From positions 107,233-171,232 of the forward strand of contig CANNEE010000012.1 in assembly GCA_947503555.1 (NCBI GenBank): a stretch of 64,000 nucleotides of DNA. Direction: 5' to 3'. Shown here one piece after another: positions 31,017 through 41,819 of the stretch (its first letter is position 1; the number at the start of each line of letters is the position of its first letter). The translations under genes were made by a program, and so were the position numbers. Source of the stretch: an uncultured Shewanella sp. (GTDB taxonomy: Bacteria; Pseudomonadota; Gammaproteobacteria; Enterobacterales; Shewanellaceae). The notes below the pieces were generated by a model. The model was not told where the DNA came from, did no database searches, and saw nothing but the letters and a program-made list of their open reading frames with translations.

Positions 31017-33622
31017 GTTTCAATCCATGCGCCTGCCTGAGACTTAAATGTAAATAAATTCAATATCATAACTTCATAGACATTTCAATCCACGCACCTG
31101 CGGGAGGCGCGACGCAAATCGATGAGGTACAGCAGGCCACCAGCGAGTTTCAATCCACGCGCCTACGGGAGACGCGAGGGTGAGCATTGGTTCAAATCCA
31201 TGACTTTGCTTAGTTTCAATCCACGCGCCTACGGGAGACGCGAGTCACGTTCGAGGCGCTGCATCTGCAGGTGGCTTGGTTTCAATCCACGCGCCTACGG
31301 GAGACGCGAGCATTGCTAGGTTTTCAATGCGAGTGATACACCAAGTTTCAATCCACGCGCCTACGGGAGACGCGAGATCAACTGACCAAGGCTTGACCTT
31401 TGAGCATTTGTTTCAATCCACGCGCCTACGGGAGACGCGAGAGGCTGTAAGCACTTGTTTGAGCGCATATCTAGAGTTTCAATCCACGCGCCTACGGGAG
31501 ACGCGAGCCATAAAGGTGTTACGCCTCGCAACTTTAAAACCAAGTTTCAATCCACGCGCCTACGGGAGACGCGAGATCACAAGCAGACAAATCAGCAAGG
31601 TTATCAGGTCTCGGTTTCAATCCACGCGCCTACGGGAGACGCGAGATCTGACACCTCGACCTGATCAACGCTCAACTCGGTTTCAATCCACGCGCCTACG
31701 GGAGACGCGAGATTTAGCTCTGCGACATCTGCAACAGTTAGGTGGGTTTCAATCCACGCGCCTACGGGAGACGCGAGCTTCCTTTACCTCTAATTCTGTC
31801 CCTGTAATTAGTTTCAATCCACGCGCCTACGGGAGACGCGAGGATAAACAAAAGTTTTGATGTTCGTGGAGACGTTGTTTCAATCCACGCGCCTACGGGA
31901 GACGCGAGCGCTAAACATGTAGAAAAAGGTTAATCCATAAAAGTTTCAATCCACGCGCCTACGGGAGACGCGAGTTACGGCGGCACTGGTAATGTTGCAA
32001 ACCTGCCAGTTTCAATCCACGCGCCTACGGGAGACGCGAGCTCAGCCTTGCGGCAGAGTTATTTATCAGTTGTTGTTTCAATCCACGCGCCTACGGGAGA
32101 CGCGAGATCTTTTTTAAAAGCAACAGCGAGTCGAGCAATGTTTCAATCCACGCGCCTACGGGAGACGCGAGCAATAATGCGAGAGCTAGGGAAATCTGAC
32201 AGCTGGTTTCAATCCACGCGCCTACGGGAGACGCGAGACAAGTTAATGGCTCGCATGAAAAAAGCGGGCATGTTTCAATCCACGCGCCTACGGGAGACGC
32301 GAGGGGAAACACACAAGTTAAATGGAAAGTTCAACCGTTTCAATCCACGCGCCTACGGGAGACGCGAGAATTTTTTGGTGGCCCTAGTGTCACAGTGTGG
32401 CGTGTTTCAATCCACGCGCCTACGGGAGACGCGAGGTACAGCAATGACACTAACTGAGGTTCGTCAGCGTTTCAATCCACGCGCCTACGGGAGACGCGAG
32501 AAGTTGGCTCAGGAGGGTGTGAGCATGAAATTACTGTTTCAATCCACGCGCCTACGGGAGACGCGAGGATTTTGGTCTAGTTTGGTCGCATCACTATGAC
32601 AGTTTCAATCCACGCGCCTACGGGAGACGCGAGAGTCGGGCTTTTTTATTTTAGCAAGATGGTAAGCTGTTTCAATCCACGCGCCTACGGGAGACGCGAG
32701 GTACACATAAGTCCTTGATATTTTGGCGGCTCTAGTTTCAATCCACGCGCCTACGGGAGACGCGAGAAAATAGCTCTTGTGGGTTTTACTTGGTGACAGG
32801 TTTCAATCCACGCGCCTACGGGAGACGCGAGCCACCCACATAAAACGGATACAGGACTGTATTAGTTTCAATCCACGCGCCTACGGGAGACGCGAGTTTA
32901 GCGCCGCCGACGATTGAAGCTCAAAAGCCTGTTTCAATCCACGCGCCTACGGGAGACGCGAGTTAAGTCTCACCTAGCTGCAAATGGCGGCCACTTGTTT
33001 CAATCCACGCGCCTACGGGAGACGCGAGTAATTTGAGCATAAAGGGTTTTAACGTCGGTCATGTTTCAATCCACGCGCCTACGGGAGACGCGAGGTAATT
33101 TTGAGTCTAAAGATGAGTTCATGAATGTGTTTCAATCCACGCGCCTACGGGAGACGCGAGCACATACTCGCATTCATACAGATGTAACTTTGGGTTTCAA
33201 TCCACGCGCCTACGGGAGACGCGAGAACGGTTGATGTGCATATTAGTGCTGATTTCATGTTTCAATCCACGCGCCTACGGGAGACGCGAGTTTTCCATAA
33301 ATGACATTGTGAGGTGCAACACTAGTTTCAATCCACGCGCCTACGGGAGACGCGAGTTGATGCGTTAGAGTTCTCAGTGCCATACTCACGGTTTCAATCC
33401 ACGCGCCTACGGGAGACGCGAGTTTTAAACCTGCGTTTTATCTTGCGAGATTCAGGTGTTTCAATCCACGCGCCTACGGGAGACGCGAGATGGATTAAGC
33501 GCCGCCGCTGGTTAGATGTTGATGTTTCAATCCACGCGCCTACGGGAGACGCGAGGAGAGATATACCCAATGGGGCGTATTTACTTTGAGGTTTCAATCC
33601 ACGCGCCTACGGGAGACGCGAG
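31017..33622 (-). CRISPR. Type I-C CRISPR array, 40 repeats, 39 spacers
   Basis: Repeat unit is 32 nt; on the plus strand it begins GTTTCAATCCACGCGCC and ends GGGAGACGCGAG. Thirty-eight identical copies run from 31147 to 33622, preceded by two decayed copies at 31017-31048 and 31082-31113. Spacers are 33-38 nt, mostly 33-35. On the minus strand the repeat ends GGATTGAAAC, the orientation of type I-C crRNA 5' handles, so the array is transcribed leftwards from the cas2 side. Decay at the left end agrees with this polarity. I saw no repeated spacer. Confidence 0.98.
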
Positions 33623-33797
33623 AGCCTCTTGTTCAAGAGGCGTATAAATTAACACAATCTATTGTTTACCGCTAACACTGCGCAGTAGAACAAAACTATT
33701 TTTGTGTAAATCTATAAAACAATTTTTTACTATATTTTTAAAGAGCTTACATAATCGCTAGAACCCCAGTATTTTACTGAGAACACAAGCCTAGCGA
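33623..33797 (-). promoter_or_regulatory. CRISPR leader
   Basis: 175 nt of AT-rich sequence between the youngest repeat and cas2. A perfect palindrome GCCTCTTG-TT-CAAGAGGC (33624-33641) abuts the first repeat. A second inverted repeat TAATCGCTAG (33752-33761) with CTAGCGATTA (33791-33800) encloses the smaller CAGTA-TTT-TACTG and reaches the cas2 stop. The leader should hold the array promoter and signals for spacer insertion. Confidence 0.75.
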
Positions 33798-34091
33798 TTA
33801 CAAAATAAGGGAATCTCTGAATATATCTATGGCGACTTTCGCGCCATGATGCTCTACTTTGTTTTGCCAGTTTTTTCCTAACTTATAAAAACGTAAACTA
33901 TCTACTTCAGGATCATAAATAGATAAGAGCCTATCTTTAAACACTAACCATTGAGTTGAGTCGATTTCACATTCAAATACAGAATATTGCACTCTTACGC
34001 CATAGTCTAAGCATATTTTGGCTAATTGCCGAAGGCGTTTTTGACCATCGTCACTGACAAATGATACATCATAGGTGACCAATACCATCAT
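33798..34091 (-). CDS. cas2: CRISPR-associated protein Cas2, type I-C
   Basis: 97 aa. Ferredoxin-like fold with first strand [10 protein letters not shown] and the conserved Asp, then [27 protein letters not shown]. Cas2 dimer bridges two Cas1 dimers in the spacer-integration complex. Last gene of the cas operon, 11 nt after cas1, and directly before the leader. Confidence 0.96.
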   Translation of the reverse strand: MMVLVTYDVSFVSDDGQKRLRQLAKICLDYGVRVQYSVFECEIDSTQWLVFKDRLLSIYDPEVDSLRFYKLGKNWQNKVEHHGAKVAIDIFRDSLIL

Positions 34092-34102
34092 TGTTCGCTC
34101 TC

Positions 34103-35134
34103 CTATTTTTTGATCACAAATGGTGGATAATGGGCTAAATCACCACGTATATGACGTGCCAATAGCATGGCTTGAATGTGCGGTAATAAACCAATTCTCA
34201 CCTTTTCTTGTAAAAAAGGGTGCATGACTTCTTCTTGCTTTTTGGCTTGGTAAGCCTGAAAAACTAGCTTACGTGCTTCGTCTTTTATGGTTACACCACC
34301 TAGGCTACTTGTCTCAAAGTCTTTTGTGGTGAGGGTTTTATTGTTAAAGAGCTTTAAGGCAATGCTATCGACAATATAGGCTCTAAACTCCTCTAGAAGA
34401 TCGAGTGATAAACTATTTCGGCCGGGTCTCTCTTTGTGTAAAAAACCGACTTGCGGATCTAACCCTACACCTTGTAATGCGCCACTGATCTCTTGCCCTA
34501 ACACAGAGTAAAATAGTGAAATAACAGCATTAACTGGGTCTTTTGGCGGCCGTCGAGTGCGTTTGTTAAACAGTAGCTTGTTTTCGTTACCTTTAAACAT
34601 GTCTGCAAACGCTGAGAAGTAATGAGATGCCGCTTCTCCCTCTAAGCCTAAAATTGTTTCGTAGACAGTAACGCCTTTTAATTGCTCGATAATTTGCTTT
34701 AAACGCTTAATGGCTTTTTCTAACTGTGGAGTACCGCTATGATTGCGCCTAAAGCGTAACAGTAACATACGAGACGAGCGTATTTTGGCGGCAACTATAT
34801 GCTTAGCAAGTTCGTTTGCTGCCTGCTCGCTAACACTAAACTGCTGCCTACGCAGCAAAACATTGCCCGTTTGTTTACCTACAACATTTGCTAGAAAACG
34901 GCCATACCTATCAAAAAAGGCGAGGTGAGTTCCATTTTCACCACAAAAGCCTAATAACTGCGGCGAAATCATAATATTGCCAAAACAAAATATACTGCCA
35001 ATAGAGTGAATGGGAAGCTGCATCAGTTTTTGCTTTTCGCCATCCACTTTTTGTTCTATCAACAAGGTTTCGCGTTGCTTATGCAAATAGGCGCCATCTT
35101 TGGTGATATATAGTGAGTTTTGCAGTTTTTTCAT
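34103..35134 (-). CDS. cas1: CRISPR-associated endonuclease Cas1, type I-C
   Basis: 343 aa, the usual Cas1c length. Metal-dependent integrase that inserts new spacers. Metal-ligand regions are visible: E in [13 protein letters not shown] in [18 protein letters not shown], and D/E in [13 protein letters not shown]. The start (after GGAGG) overlaps the cas4 stop by four nt. It appears intact, so acquisition may still work, as the long uniform array suggests. Confidence 0.96.
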   Translation of the reverse strand: MKKLQNSLYITKDGAYLHKQRETLLIEQKVDGEKQKLMQLPIHSIGSIFCFGNIMISPQLLGFCGENGTHLAFFDRYGRFLANVVGKQTGNVLLRRQQFSVSEQAANELAKHIVAAKIRSSRMLLLRFRRNHSGTPQLEKAIKRLKQIIEQLKGVTVYETILGLEGEAASHYFSAFADMFKGNENKLLFNKRTRRPPKDPVNAVISLFYSVLGQEISGALQGVGLDPQVGFLHKERPGRNSLSLDLLEEFRAYIVDSIALKLFNNKTLTTKDFETSSLGGVTIKDEARKLVFQAYQAKKQEEVMHPFLQEKVRIGLLPHIQAMLLARHIRGDLAHYPPFVIKK

Positions 35135-35754
35135 TCGGCCTCCGTGTTAAATAATGCGGCTACGTAACTGCTAGAACCATCGTTATTGGTTAAATCTGGC
35201 TGACATATATCAACCAAAGAACATGCCTTACATTGCTTGCCTTTGGTTGGCGGAGGCGTTTTTCTGTTTTCAAACAATTGTTGTACTTGCCCAATTAAGG
35301 CTTTTGTTTGCATTCGCAGTGGGTTATCGAATTTTACCTCAATGCGTTTGCGTGTTTGCCAATACCAAAGTGCACCATTTGTGACTTCAACTGATAGCAT
35401 TTCTTCAATACATAAGGCTTGGGCGCACAGTTGTACTTTGTCGATATCGCTGGCTTTGGGTTTTCCGCGTTTATACTCAACTGGGATGAATTGGTTGGTG
35501 AGTTTATGGTGCTCTAATAGGTCTAACTTTCCCGTAAGGTCTAATTGCGGCGCAGTAACAACCACGCCACGTTCAAAGCGTACGCCTTTACGGGTTTCTG
35601 GCTCGCCGTTATCTACCCGCTCATGTAATTGCCGCCCATGTGCCGTTAGGTAGTTTTCTTGCCAAACTCCCTCAAGGTGGATCAGCGCACATTGGCGCTG
35701 ACAAAAGGCAAAGTGTTGCAGAGCGGAAATGTTGACTAGGCGAGCATCCGTCAT
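35131..35754 (-). CDS. cas4: CRISPR-associated exonuclease Cas4, type I-C
   Basis: 207 aa RecB-like nuclease that trims prespacers and selects those with the correct flanking motif. The iron-sulfur cysteines are at the N-terminus (FCQRQCALIHLEGVW) and C-terminus (CKACSLVDICQP). The nuclease core shows H in HERVD, D in LTGKLDLLE and the E-x-K of PVEYKRGK. Start overlaps the cas7 stop by one base. Confidence 0.95.
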   Translation of the reverse strand: MTDARLVNISALQHFAFCQRQCALIHLEGVWQENYLTAHGRQLHERVDNGEPETRKGVRFERGVVVTAPQLDLTGKLDLLEHHKLTNQFIPVEYKRGKPKASDIDKVQLCAQALCIEEMLSVEVTNGALWYWQTRKRIEVKFDNPLRMQTKALIGQVQQLFENRKTPPPTKGKQCKACSLVDICQPDLTNNDGSSSYVAALFNTEAE

Positions 35755-36626
35755 TAGAAGCCTTCGATCACTTCTGGCTCTAACCCTTGCAACGCACTCA
35801 AGAGTGAATCATTAAGTGCGGAGGTTTCAAGTGGCAACCCCTTTTCAATATGCTCTCGCAGCGTGTTGTGCACCTTAGCAGACGAATACTGCCCTGATTT
35901 AGAATCGTGCTGCCACCATACAAGGTGCGAAATACCCATAGAGCCTTCAGGGCGCGCCGATGAAGCATCACCTTCAAATAACTTTACTAATACAGCTTTA
36001 ATTTTTGCTGCATCTTCATTGCTAAAACCTGTTTTTTCAGCCAACTGGGGAGTCATTGCACCAAAGGCAACATAGGTTGCTTTGTCAACACGGTGTTTCA
36101 TTCCCATGGTATCTGAAGACTTTTTAGTGCCATCCCCTTCACCACTGACACTTTTGGTAATTTGGGTACTGGTAATGCTGACAGGCTCAATGCTAAATGC
36201 ACTTTGAATTGTTAATGGGCCTCTAATTGGTATTGATACGCCATCTGTACCTTTTCCCTTAGAAAAGGCGAAAACTTGTCCAAATGCACGTACATCTAAC
36301 CATTTTTCACAGCATAATCTTGCGGCTTGTTCTGGGGCTGTTTTTTTGCTGTTGAATGTATCTTTACCTAAGCCAAACTCATCTGATTCGGCGCGATTTC
36401 GCAAGCTTGTCATGCCATCGGTTTTCTTTTCGTCAGATTGGACAAAAATACTCTCACCCGCTTCTTGTAGACGATCGCGGATTTTACGCTTTAAGCAAAC
36501 ATCGGTCATTTCGCCAAAGCCATCGTAATCGGTGCGCGGTCGGTTACCATTAAGCGGATCGCCATTTGGATTAGCGTTTAATACGTTAAAAATTAAGGCA
36601 AAATCGATTTTATTTTGTAATGACAT
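35754..36626 (-). CDS. cas7: Cascade backbone protein Cas7 (Csd2), type I-C
   Basis: 290 aa. Forms the helical filament along the crRNA spacer. The signature NANPNGDPLNGNRPRTD near the N-terminus and the later SIPIRGPLTIQSAFSIEPVSITSTQITKS and TMGMKHRVDKATYVAFG regions are those of Csd2. 17 nt behind cas8c. Confidence 0.96.
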   Translation of the reverse strand: MSLQNKIDFALIFNVLNANPNGDPLNGNRPRTDYDGFGEMTDVCLKRKIRDRLQEAGESIFVQSDEKKTDGMTSLRNRAESDEFGLGKDTFNSKKTAPEQAARLCCEKWLDVRAFGQVFAFSKGKGTDGVSIPIRGPLTIQSAFSIEPVSITSTQITKSVSGEGDGTKKSSDTMGMKHRVDKATYVAFGAMTPQLAEKTGFSNEDAAKIKAVLVKLFEGDASSARPEGSMGISHLVWWQHDSKSGQYSSAKVHNTLREHIEKGLPLETSALNDSLLSALQGLEPEVIEGF

Positions 36627-36642
36627 AGTGAGGTTCCTTTTC

Positions 36643-38610
36643 TTAAACTGTTTCTTCTAATGATGCTGTTGTTTGCGTGTCAGTCACTTTTTTCACCCAC
36701 TGCCCTTGCTCTATTTTATGGGTGTCTAGCCACATCATTTGGTTGTGAAAACCCAGCAAAAATTCAGGGCTGAGCTTTTGGTTTGAGGTAAAATCAGCAG
36801 GATCGAACATATCAGTTATTTGACTAATCAAGGTTTTTGTTGCCTTGTCATACCCTTGGTAGTTATTAAACAATCGCTGCTGATACGGCACTAAGGCATT
36901 ACTGATGTTTAGCCATGTTGATGCTGGTTTATTAACAAATTGGGTCATAAAACGCTCTGCGGTGGTTAAACGGTTTGCTTCACTACTTGAGAGCGCTATT
37001 TTTTCAACCTTGTTTGCCACCGCCAGTAAACGACCAAACAAATAGTCGCGACTCGCATTATCTGCTTGTAATGCCATTGAGTATTCCTTTTGAATAGTTG
37101 AATTGGTTGTACGAATGTAAAATCCTTTGATTAGTGAGCAAGCTATGCCTAAATTTTGAAGCCAAAGCCAAGTGTGATCTGATTTATAAGCGGCGCGGTT
37201 AATTGCACGATGAAACGCGCTTTGCATGATGTCTTGTGGGATAGGTTTACCCTCTACGATGCAAGGGTATAACCGGGTAATGAGATTTTTCTTTAAGGTA
37301 TCGGCGGATTTAAGTACATCGCCGTAGACACCATCAAGCACTCTGTACAAACTCGGAGCACTGTTAACCCATTGCCACTGCTCATTGAGTTTGACCCTCT
37401 GTTGCCAGCCAAGATCCTGTTGCCATTGCTCTAATCGCGCCAAAAACTCTTTGGCTATGGTTTCACGATAATACAAAATGCCCATTCGCCCAGGCGTGGC
37501 GGAATCTAGCCCTAGCAACGCAATTTGTTCGTTGTCATCCAGCTGGTTTCTCGTTTTTATACCGTTAAAGTAACGCTTTAATTGATTGGCGTATGCGCGG
37601 CCTAGATCTTGGGTGTGGTCAACACTGTTTGTCACTTCTAAGAAACTGGCTAAGCCACTCAAATCGAGTTCGGTGGGTTTAGGCACAGTTTTACCCGATA
37701 CCGCCCAAGCTAAATAAACTTGGTCGCCATTTCTAAACACACTCTGCTTAGTTAATAAACAACGTAGTGCATTGTGGGCTTTTTGTGTGACCTCAAAGCT
37801 AATGTTGCACGCTTCTTCATTTGATAAAAAGCGTCCTCGAAAGGTATAACCGCTCTTATCGTTGGCTGAGATCAGTTTCGCTTTATCACCGCTATGGCGT
37901 ATTTTGGCTGGATGATTACTCGCGACTAACTTGTCTTCGCCTGTGGCATAACATAAAGCAGTGCTAGCGCCATTTTGACTATCAAAGGCAATCCAGCTTT
38001 GTTGAATGCTTAGATCAAACCAAGTTTTTGATTGTGGCTCACCAGGTGTTTCAACGCTCCAGCATACCAGCGCAGAGCCTTGGTCAAACAAGCCTTTCTC
38101 TTTTGGTAGAATTTTTAGTAACGCAGGTGTCTCGCCATCATTTTGCCATTGCGTTAACAACTGCCCTTCATGCTCGTGCAATACTTTTTCTGTGATTAAG
38201 TCTGCCACTACAGTGCCTTTGGTAACATATTGATGCACTGCGCGTACTGCTGGGTGACTATAATCTGAATCACACCAGGCTTTTAATTGCGCTTGATACA
38301 AGTCAAACCCAGATTTTTTAATACCACCGAAATCAGCGTAGTCTTTAGCAACATATTGAATTTTATCTGCCAGTGCATGTGCACATAAACCACTGCTGCG
38401 TCCTGCAGATTGCTCAGTTGCGGGTAAAACCACTTGTGATTTTTCAAGTGCTTCTGCACGTACGAACTCACCTTGGTTATTAATTACAATATGAATGTGC
38501 GCATTTTGCAGAGTGTGACAAATTGGCATGACTTGCTGTTCAAATGGCAAGCTATCATTGAGTTTTTCAAGCTCATCGTAGGTTTTGTAGAGCGTTGTTA
38601 ACCATGTCAT
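36643..38610 (-). CDS. cas8c: Cascade large subunit Cas8c (Csd1)
   Basis: 655 aa from the ATG at 38610, which has CGGAG eight nt upstream and overlaps the cas5 stop (ATGA); a TTG two codons earlier is less likely. Csd1 proteins recognise the PAM and help open target DNA; an internal translation start in this gene yields the Cas11c small subunit in characterised systems, so the same should be looked for here in the last third. Motifs include CWSVETPGEPQSKTWFDLS, the AWAVSGK segment and LGLDSATPGRMGILYYRE. Confidence 0.94.
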   Translation of the reverse strand: MTWLTTLYKTYDELEKLNDSLPFEQQVMPICHTLQNAHIHIVINNQGEFVRAEALEKSQVVLPATEQSAGRSSGLCAHALADKIQYVAKDYADFGGIKKSGFDLYQAQLKAWCDSDYSHPAVRAVHQYVTKGTVVADLITEKVLHEHEGQLLTQWQNDGETPALLKILPKEKGLFDQGSALVCWSVETPGEPQSKTWFDLSIQQSWIAFDSQNGASTALCYATGEDKLVASNHPAKIRHSGDKAKLISANDKSGYTFRGRFLSNEEACNISFEVTQKAHNALRCLLTKQSVFRNGDQVYLAWAVSGKTVPKPTELDLSGLASFLEVTNSVDHTQDLGRAYANQLKRYFNGIKTRNQLDDNEQIALLGLDSATPGRMGILYYRETIAKEFLARLEQWQQDLGWQQRVKLNEQWQWVNSAPSLYRVLDGVYGDVLKSADTLKKNLITRLYPCIVEGKPIPQDIMQSAFHRAINRAAYKSDHTWLWLQNLGIACSLIKGFYIRTTNSTIQKEYSMALQADNASRDYLFGRLLAVANKVEKIALSSSEANRLTTAERFMTQFVNKPASTWLNISNALVPYQQRLFNNYQGYDKATKTLISQITDMFDPADFTSNQKLSPEFLLGFHNQMMWLDTHKIEQGQWVKKVTDTQTTASLEETV

Positions 38611-39311
38611 AGGCAATTCTCCGATTGCTCTGCACTTTGCACGTTATGTTCAAGCTCAAAGCTTTTTGCGCTCATCTTTCTAATATGACGGGTTACTGGG
38701 CATGCGGATATATGGGGGTATTCAATGACGCCGTTTTTCATTACTCCATGCCAGAATCGACTGTTCAGTTCATTGTTGCCGGTTTCATCTGGGTAACCAA
38801 AACTGTGAAACATTAAGCCAAAACCTAGCTCGTCTATCTCATCATATGCCCCTTCACCCTCGCCAAACACACAAGATTCAACGTAACCTTGGCAATCACG
38901 GGTGCCTAAAAAGATATCTTGTCGACCACCTTTTTCAAGCATGCGTTTAGCAATGGCAAAATGTTTGCCGTCGACTCGGTCTTGCGCTAGTTCAGGGCGA
39001 TGTTCATTCCACTCAAAATGTGCTTCTACTTGGTATTCCACGTCATGTAAAAAGGTGTAATACGCTAACGTATTACCACCTCCCCAGTTCAGCGGCTTGG
39101 TTCCCTTGGTTTGAGTCCGTAGTGGCTTTATTACTCTGACTCTATCTACATGCCAAACCAACGTTGGCTTCCAGTAGATTGATTTTAAAACCCCTTTAAT
39201 CGCCTCGTAGGTGGGAATGTGATAAGTACACTTTTCACCTCCCACTTTAGTTATAGGGTCAGTAAATAACGCATATCTGCCCCACAACCTAAAGCTAATA
39301 CTGTTTTTCAC
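38607..39311 (-). CDS. cas5: crRNA-processing endonuclease Cas5c (Cas5d)
   Basis: 234 aa. In type I-C, Cas5 replaces Cas6 and cuts the repeat RNA; no cas6 gene is present, as expected. Conserved parts: SFRLWGRYALFTDP, the glycine-rich VGGEKCTYHIPTYEAIKGVLKSIYWKP with the catalytic-region Tyr, and the basic HFAIAKRMLEKGGRQDIFLG. Start is GTG at 39311 behind AAGGAG with a six-nt gap. Confidence 0.94.
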   Translation of the reverse strand: MKNSISFRLWGRYALFTDPITKVGGEKCTYHIPTYEAIKGVLKSIYWKPTLVWHVDRVRVIKPLRTQTKGTKPLNWGGGNTLAYYTFLHDVEYQVEAHFEWNEHRPELAQDRVDGKHFAIAKRMLEKGGRQDIFLGTRDCQGYVESCVFGEGEGAYDEIDELGFGLMFHSFGYPDETGNNELNSRFWHGVMKNGVIEYPHISACPVTRHIRKMSAKSFELEHNVQSAEQSENCL

Positions 39312-39341
39312 ATGACTCTCCTTGTAAAAACATGGTTGATT

Positions 39342-41819
39342 TTAAAAAATTAAATCTTGCTGAGCATTAGTGACTTCTATACTCAAGCCAAAATCTTGGC
39401 TGTAAAACTCTTCACGTAAATAAAATACGGCTTCGTCTTGTGCTATTGGGTAAACAGCTTGCCGATCGGTCAGTTTTTGCCAGACATTGGGAAAGATATT
39501 CACACTGTATTTTTGCGCGGCTGTTAACAAGCTACGATAACTTGCAGCATCAAAAAGATTATCTAGCGCACATAGCTGTGTGATGATGCTTTTTGCTTCT
39601 TCATTAAACGGCACTATTACTGAATGTACTGGCGCATCAATGGCTTTAAACTTTTTGGCTGCTGTCATAAAAGACTGCTTTAAGATAAACGGTGTTGTAT
39701 TGATATTTCTTTGATTGCTACTTAATAAATTAAGCAAGGTTTGATCTTGCTTAACGGGATAGTTCATCTCTTTGTGGCGTTCATAAAAGTAGTATTGAAA
39801 ATAGCGGCTCATCGCTTCTGGCTTGAGTAAGTCTTCTTCCGAAAACTCGGTAAATATGCGAGTTGTAGCCGCTATACCTGTTTTAATATCGTGAAGCATG
39901 CCGACATTTTCTTGGGTAGGATTAAGCACAAATACATGACCTTTTTGCTGCTTACCATTGCGGTTGCAACGCCCTGCTGCTTGAGCGATGGAATCAAGGC
40001 CTGCAACAAAGCGTATAACGCTGCTAAAATCAACATCCACACCCGCTTCGATAAGCTGAGTACTGATACATAATGTTGCCTGCCTGCTTGCTAAACGTGC
40101 TCTCACTTCCTCTAAAATTTGTTTGCGATGAGCCGAGCACATGCCAGTGCTTAAATGAAATATTTTGGTTTCATCGGTAACTTGGCTTTGCAACGCTTGA
40201 AACAAGGTTTTTGCCCATGCTTTGGTATTGACTATCACTAAACAGCTTTGCTGTGCTGATAATTGCAGCTGCACAAGCTCGATGATGTCAGCCTCATTCC
40301 AGCCCTCTTTTTTGGTGACGTTCTTTAAACTCACTCGTTCAAGCTGTTGATATAGTTTGTCGATATTTGGGGTAAGCTCATTTTTAAGCGGTAATTGTAG
40401 CTCGCCAAACGGTTTTATTGGTTCGGGTAACAGATTGATCAAAGGTTGAGTGGCGGTGCACATCAGCGCAGTGGTATTACAAAAACGCGTTAAATAGTTA
40501 ATGGTGTTATTGAATAAATGCACACAACGAATAGGCAGCGTTTGGATTTCATCAAACACCAGCACAGCATTGCTGAGTTGGTGCATATGCCTTGCCCCTC
40601 GGGTACCTGTTGCAAACATGCTTTCAAGAAACTGCACCATAGTTGTGAGTACTATGGGTTTATCCCAATTTTCACATGCGAGTTTTGAGCGCCAGGTTTG
40701 TTGCTCAGGCTCTAAGCTTGAATGATGCTCTAATACCCACTCATCAGCGTTTGTTTCACCTAGCACCTTGCAAATCGCATTGGCATTTTGTTCGATGATC
40801 GAGGTAAATGGGATTATGTAGATGATCTTGTCTAGGTTGTGCTTTTTGGCGTGATGCAAGCCAAAGCGCAGACTGGCATAGGTTTTCCCACCACCGGTTG
40901 GTACGGTTAAACTGTAAATGCCTGTCGGATCTTGCGCGCGATAAAGACAATTATCTGATATTTCAGCACGTATATGGTCGATTGGATTGACAGGCTTAAA
41001 CTGGGCAATAAAGCTTTCAATTTTATCGCAAGCAGACGCCCAATCGGGTTGCTTAAAACGCTCAGGTTTATTGCAGGGCTGCTCAAAATCGGCGCTGTCA
41101 ATTCGGTCAGCATCAATAAGACAACTGAACAGCATTTTTGTAAACATGCCTAGGTAATAATCATGCTCAATGACTGACAGTTCTAACTGTTCAAACATAC
41201 CTTTAAGTTGTTGACTGCCTTTTAAAATAAATTCAAAACTCGCTAGTGACTGCGCTTGCGAAAGTAACTCTGCATCGGCATTTTCAGTGCATTCTTGTAG
41301 GTGGGTGTATTCATTGGGCTTTTTAATTCGATTTGCGAAAACGTTTTCATTTTCTGACAAGCTATCAATCAAACCGCTATGGTGTGATGCAATGCACATG
41401 CTGAGTGCTTGGACAATGGCTAAGCCGTAAGGAAAAAGGGCTTTGTCTTGTTGCAACTGGCTTAAATGAGGCCATAGTACATTAAACACCCATTGTGCAC
41501 CTGCGCTTGAGTGGTCAATTTTACCCTTTAAGCTTTTGCTGGTTGGACTTTCGGAGCTGGCTTCATCATTATCTGGGTTATAGCCCGTTTGCTCAGTCAC
41601 AATCAGACGCATGTAATTTTGAAAAGCACTGCTGTATTTACCAAAGTCATGCATTAAGCCAATGAGTCGTCCTTGCTCGGCAAATCCTATTTTTTCAGCA
41701 AGCCTACCTGCTAATTCACTCACAGCGGTTAAGTGGGTATAAACGCTTTGATGATGCCCATGCTCAATATCAGGATGGGCAATGTAAAATCCACTAGGGT
41801 TTAACTTATCCATCAGCAC
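39342..41819 (-). CDS. cas3: CRISPR-associated helicase/nuclease Cas3, HD domain type
   Basis: 825 aa, first gene of the operon. N-terminal HD nuclease: H in SVYTHL, HD in LMHDFGKYSSAF (57-58), DHSSAGA and SHHSGL. C-terminal SF2 helicase: Walker A TGGGKT (308-313), DEIQ (422-425), CTATQPL and QAAGRCNRNGK. It degrades DNA bound by Cascade. The start is GTG at 41819 four nt after AAAGGG, or ATG at 41813 with a longer gap; the choice is open. All catalytic motifs appear intact. Confidence 0.95.
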   Translation of the reverse strand: MLMDKLNPSGFYIAHPDIEHGHHQSVYTHLTAVSELAGRLAEKIGFAEQGRLIGLMHDFGKYSSAFQNYMRLIVTEQTGYNPDNDEASSESPTSKSLKGKIDHSSAGAQWVFNVLWPHLSQLQQDKALFPYGLAIVQALSMCIASHHSGLIDSLSENENVFANRIKKPNEYTHLQECTENADAELLSQAQSLASFEFILKGSQQLKGMFEQLELSVIEHDYYLGMFTKMLFSCLIDADRIDSADFEQPCNKPERFKQPDWASACDKIESFIAQFKPVNPIDHIRAEISDNCLYRAQDPTGIYSLTVPTGGGKTYASLRFGLHHAKKHNLDKIIYIIPFTSIIEQNANAICKVLGETNADEWVLEHHSSLEPEQQTWRSKLACENWDKPIVLTTMVQFLESMFATGTRGARHMHQLSNAVLVFDEIQTLPIRCVHLFNNTINYLTRFCNTTALMCTATQPLINLLPEPIKPFGELQLPLKNELTPNIDKLYQQLERVSLKNVTKKEGWNEADIIELVQLQLSAQQSCLVIVNTKAWAKTLFQALQSQVTDETKIFHLSTGMCSAHRKQILEEVRARLASRQATLCISTQLIEAGVDVDFSSVIRFVAGLDSIAQAAGRCNRNGKQQKGHVFVLNPTQENVGMLHDIKTGIAATTRIFTEFSEEDLLKPEAMSRYFQYYFYERHKEMNYPVKQDQTLLNLLSSNQRNINTTPFILKQSFMTAAKKFKAIDAPVHSVIVPFNEEAKSIITQLCALDNLFDAASYRSLLTAAQKYSVNIFPNVWQKLTDRQAVYPIAQDEAVFYLREEFYSQDFGLSIEVTNAQQDLIF

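Noticed and set aside
31122-33597. Several frames with repeated QSTRLRETR, RAYGRRE or LASPVGAWIET segments
   Set aside because: They are translations of the CRISPR repeats, not genes.
35237-35653. 138-aa plus-strand frame opposite cas4
   Set aside because: Antisense shadow of cas4, without start context or family resemblance.
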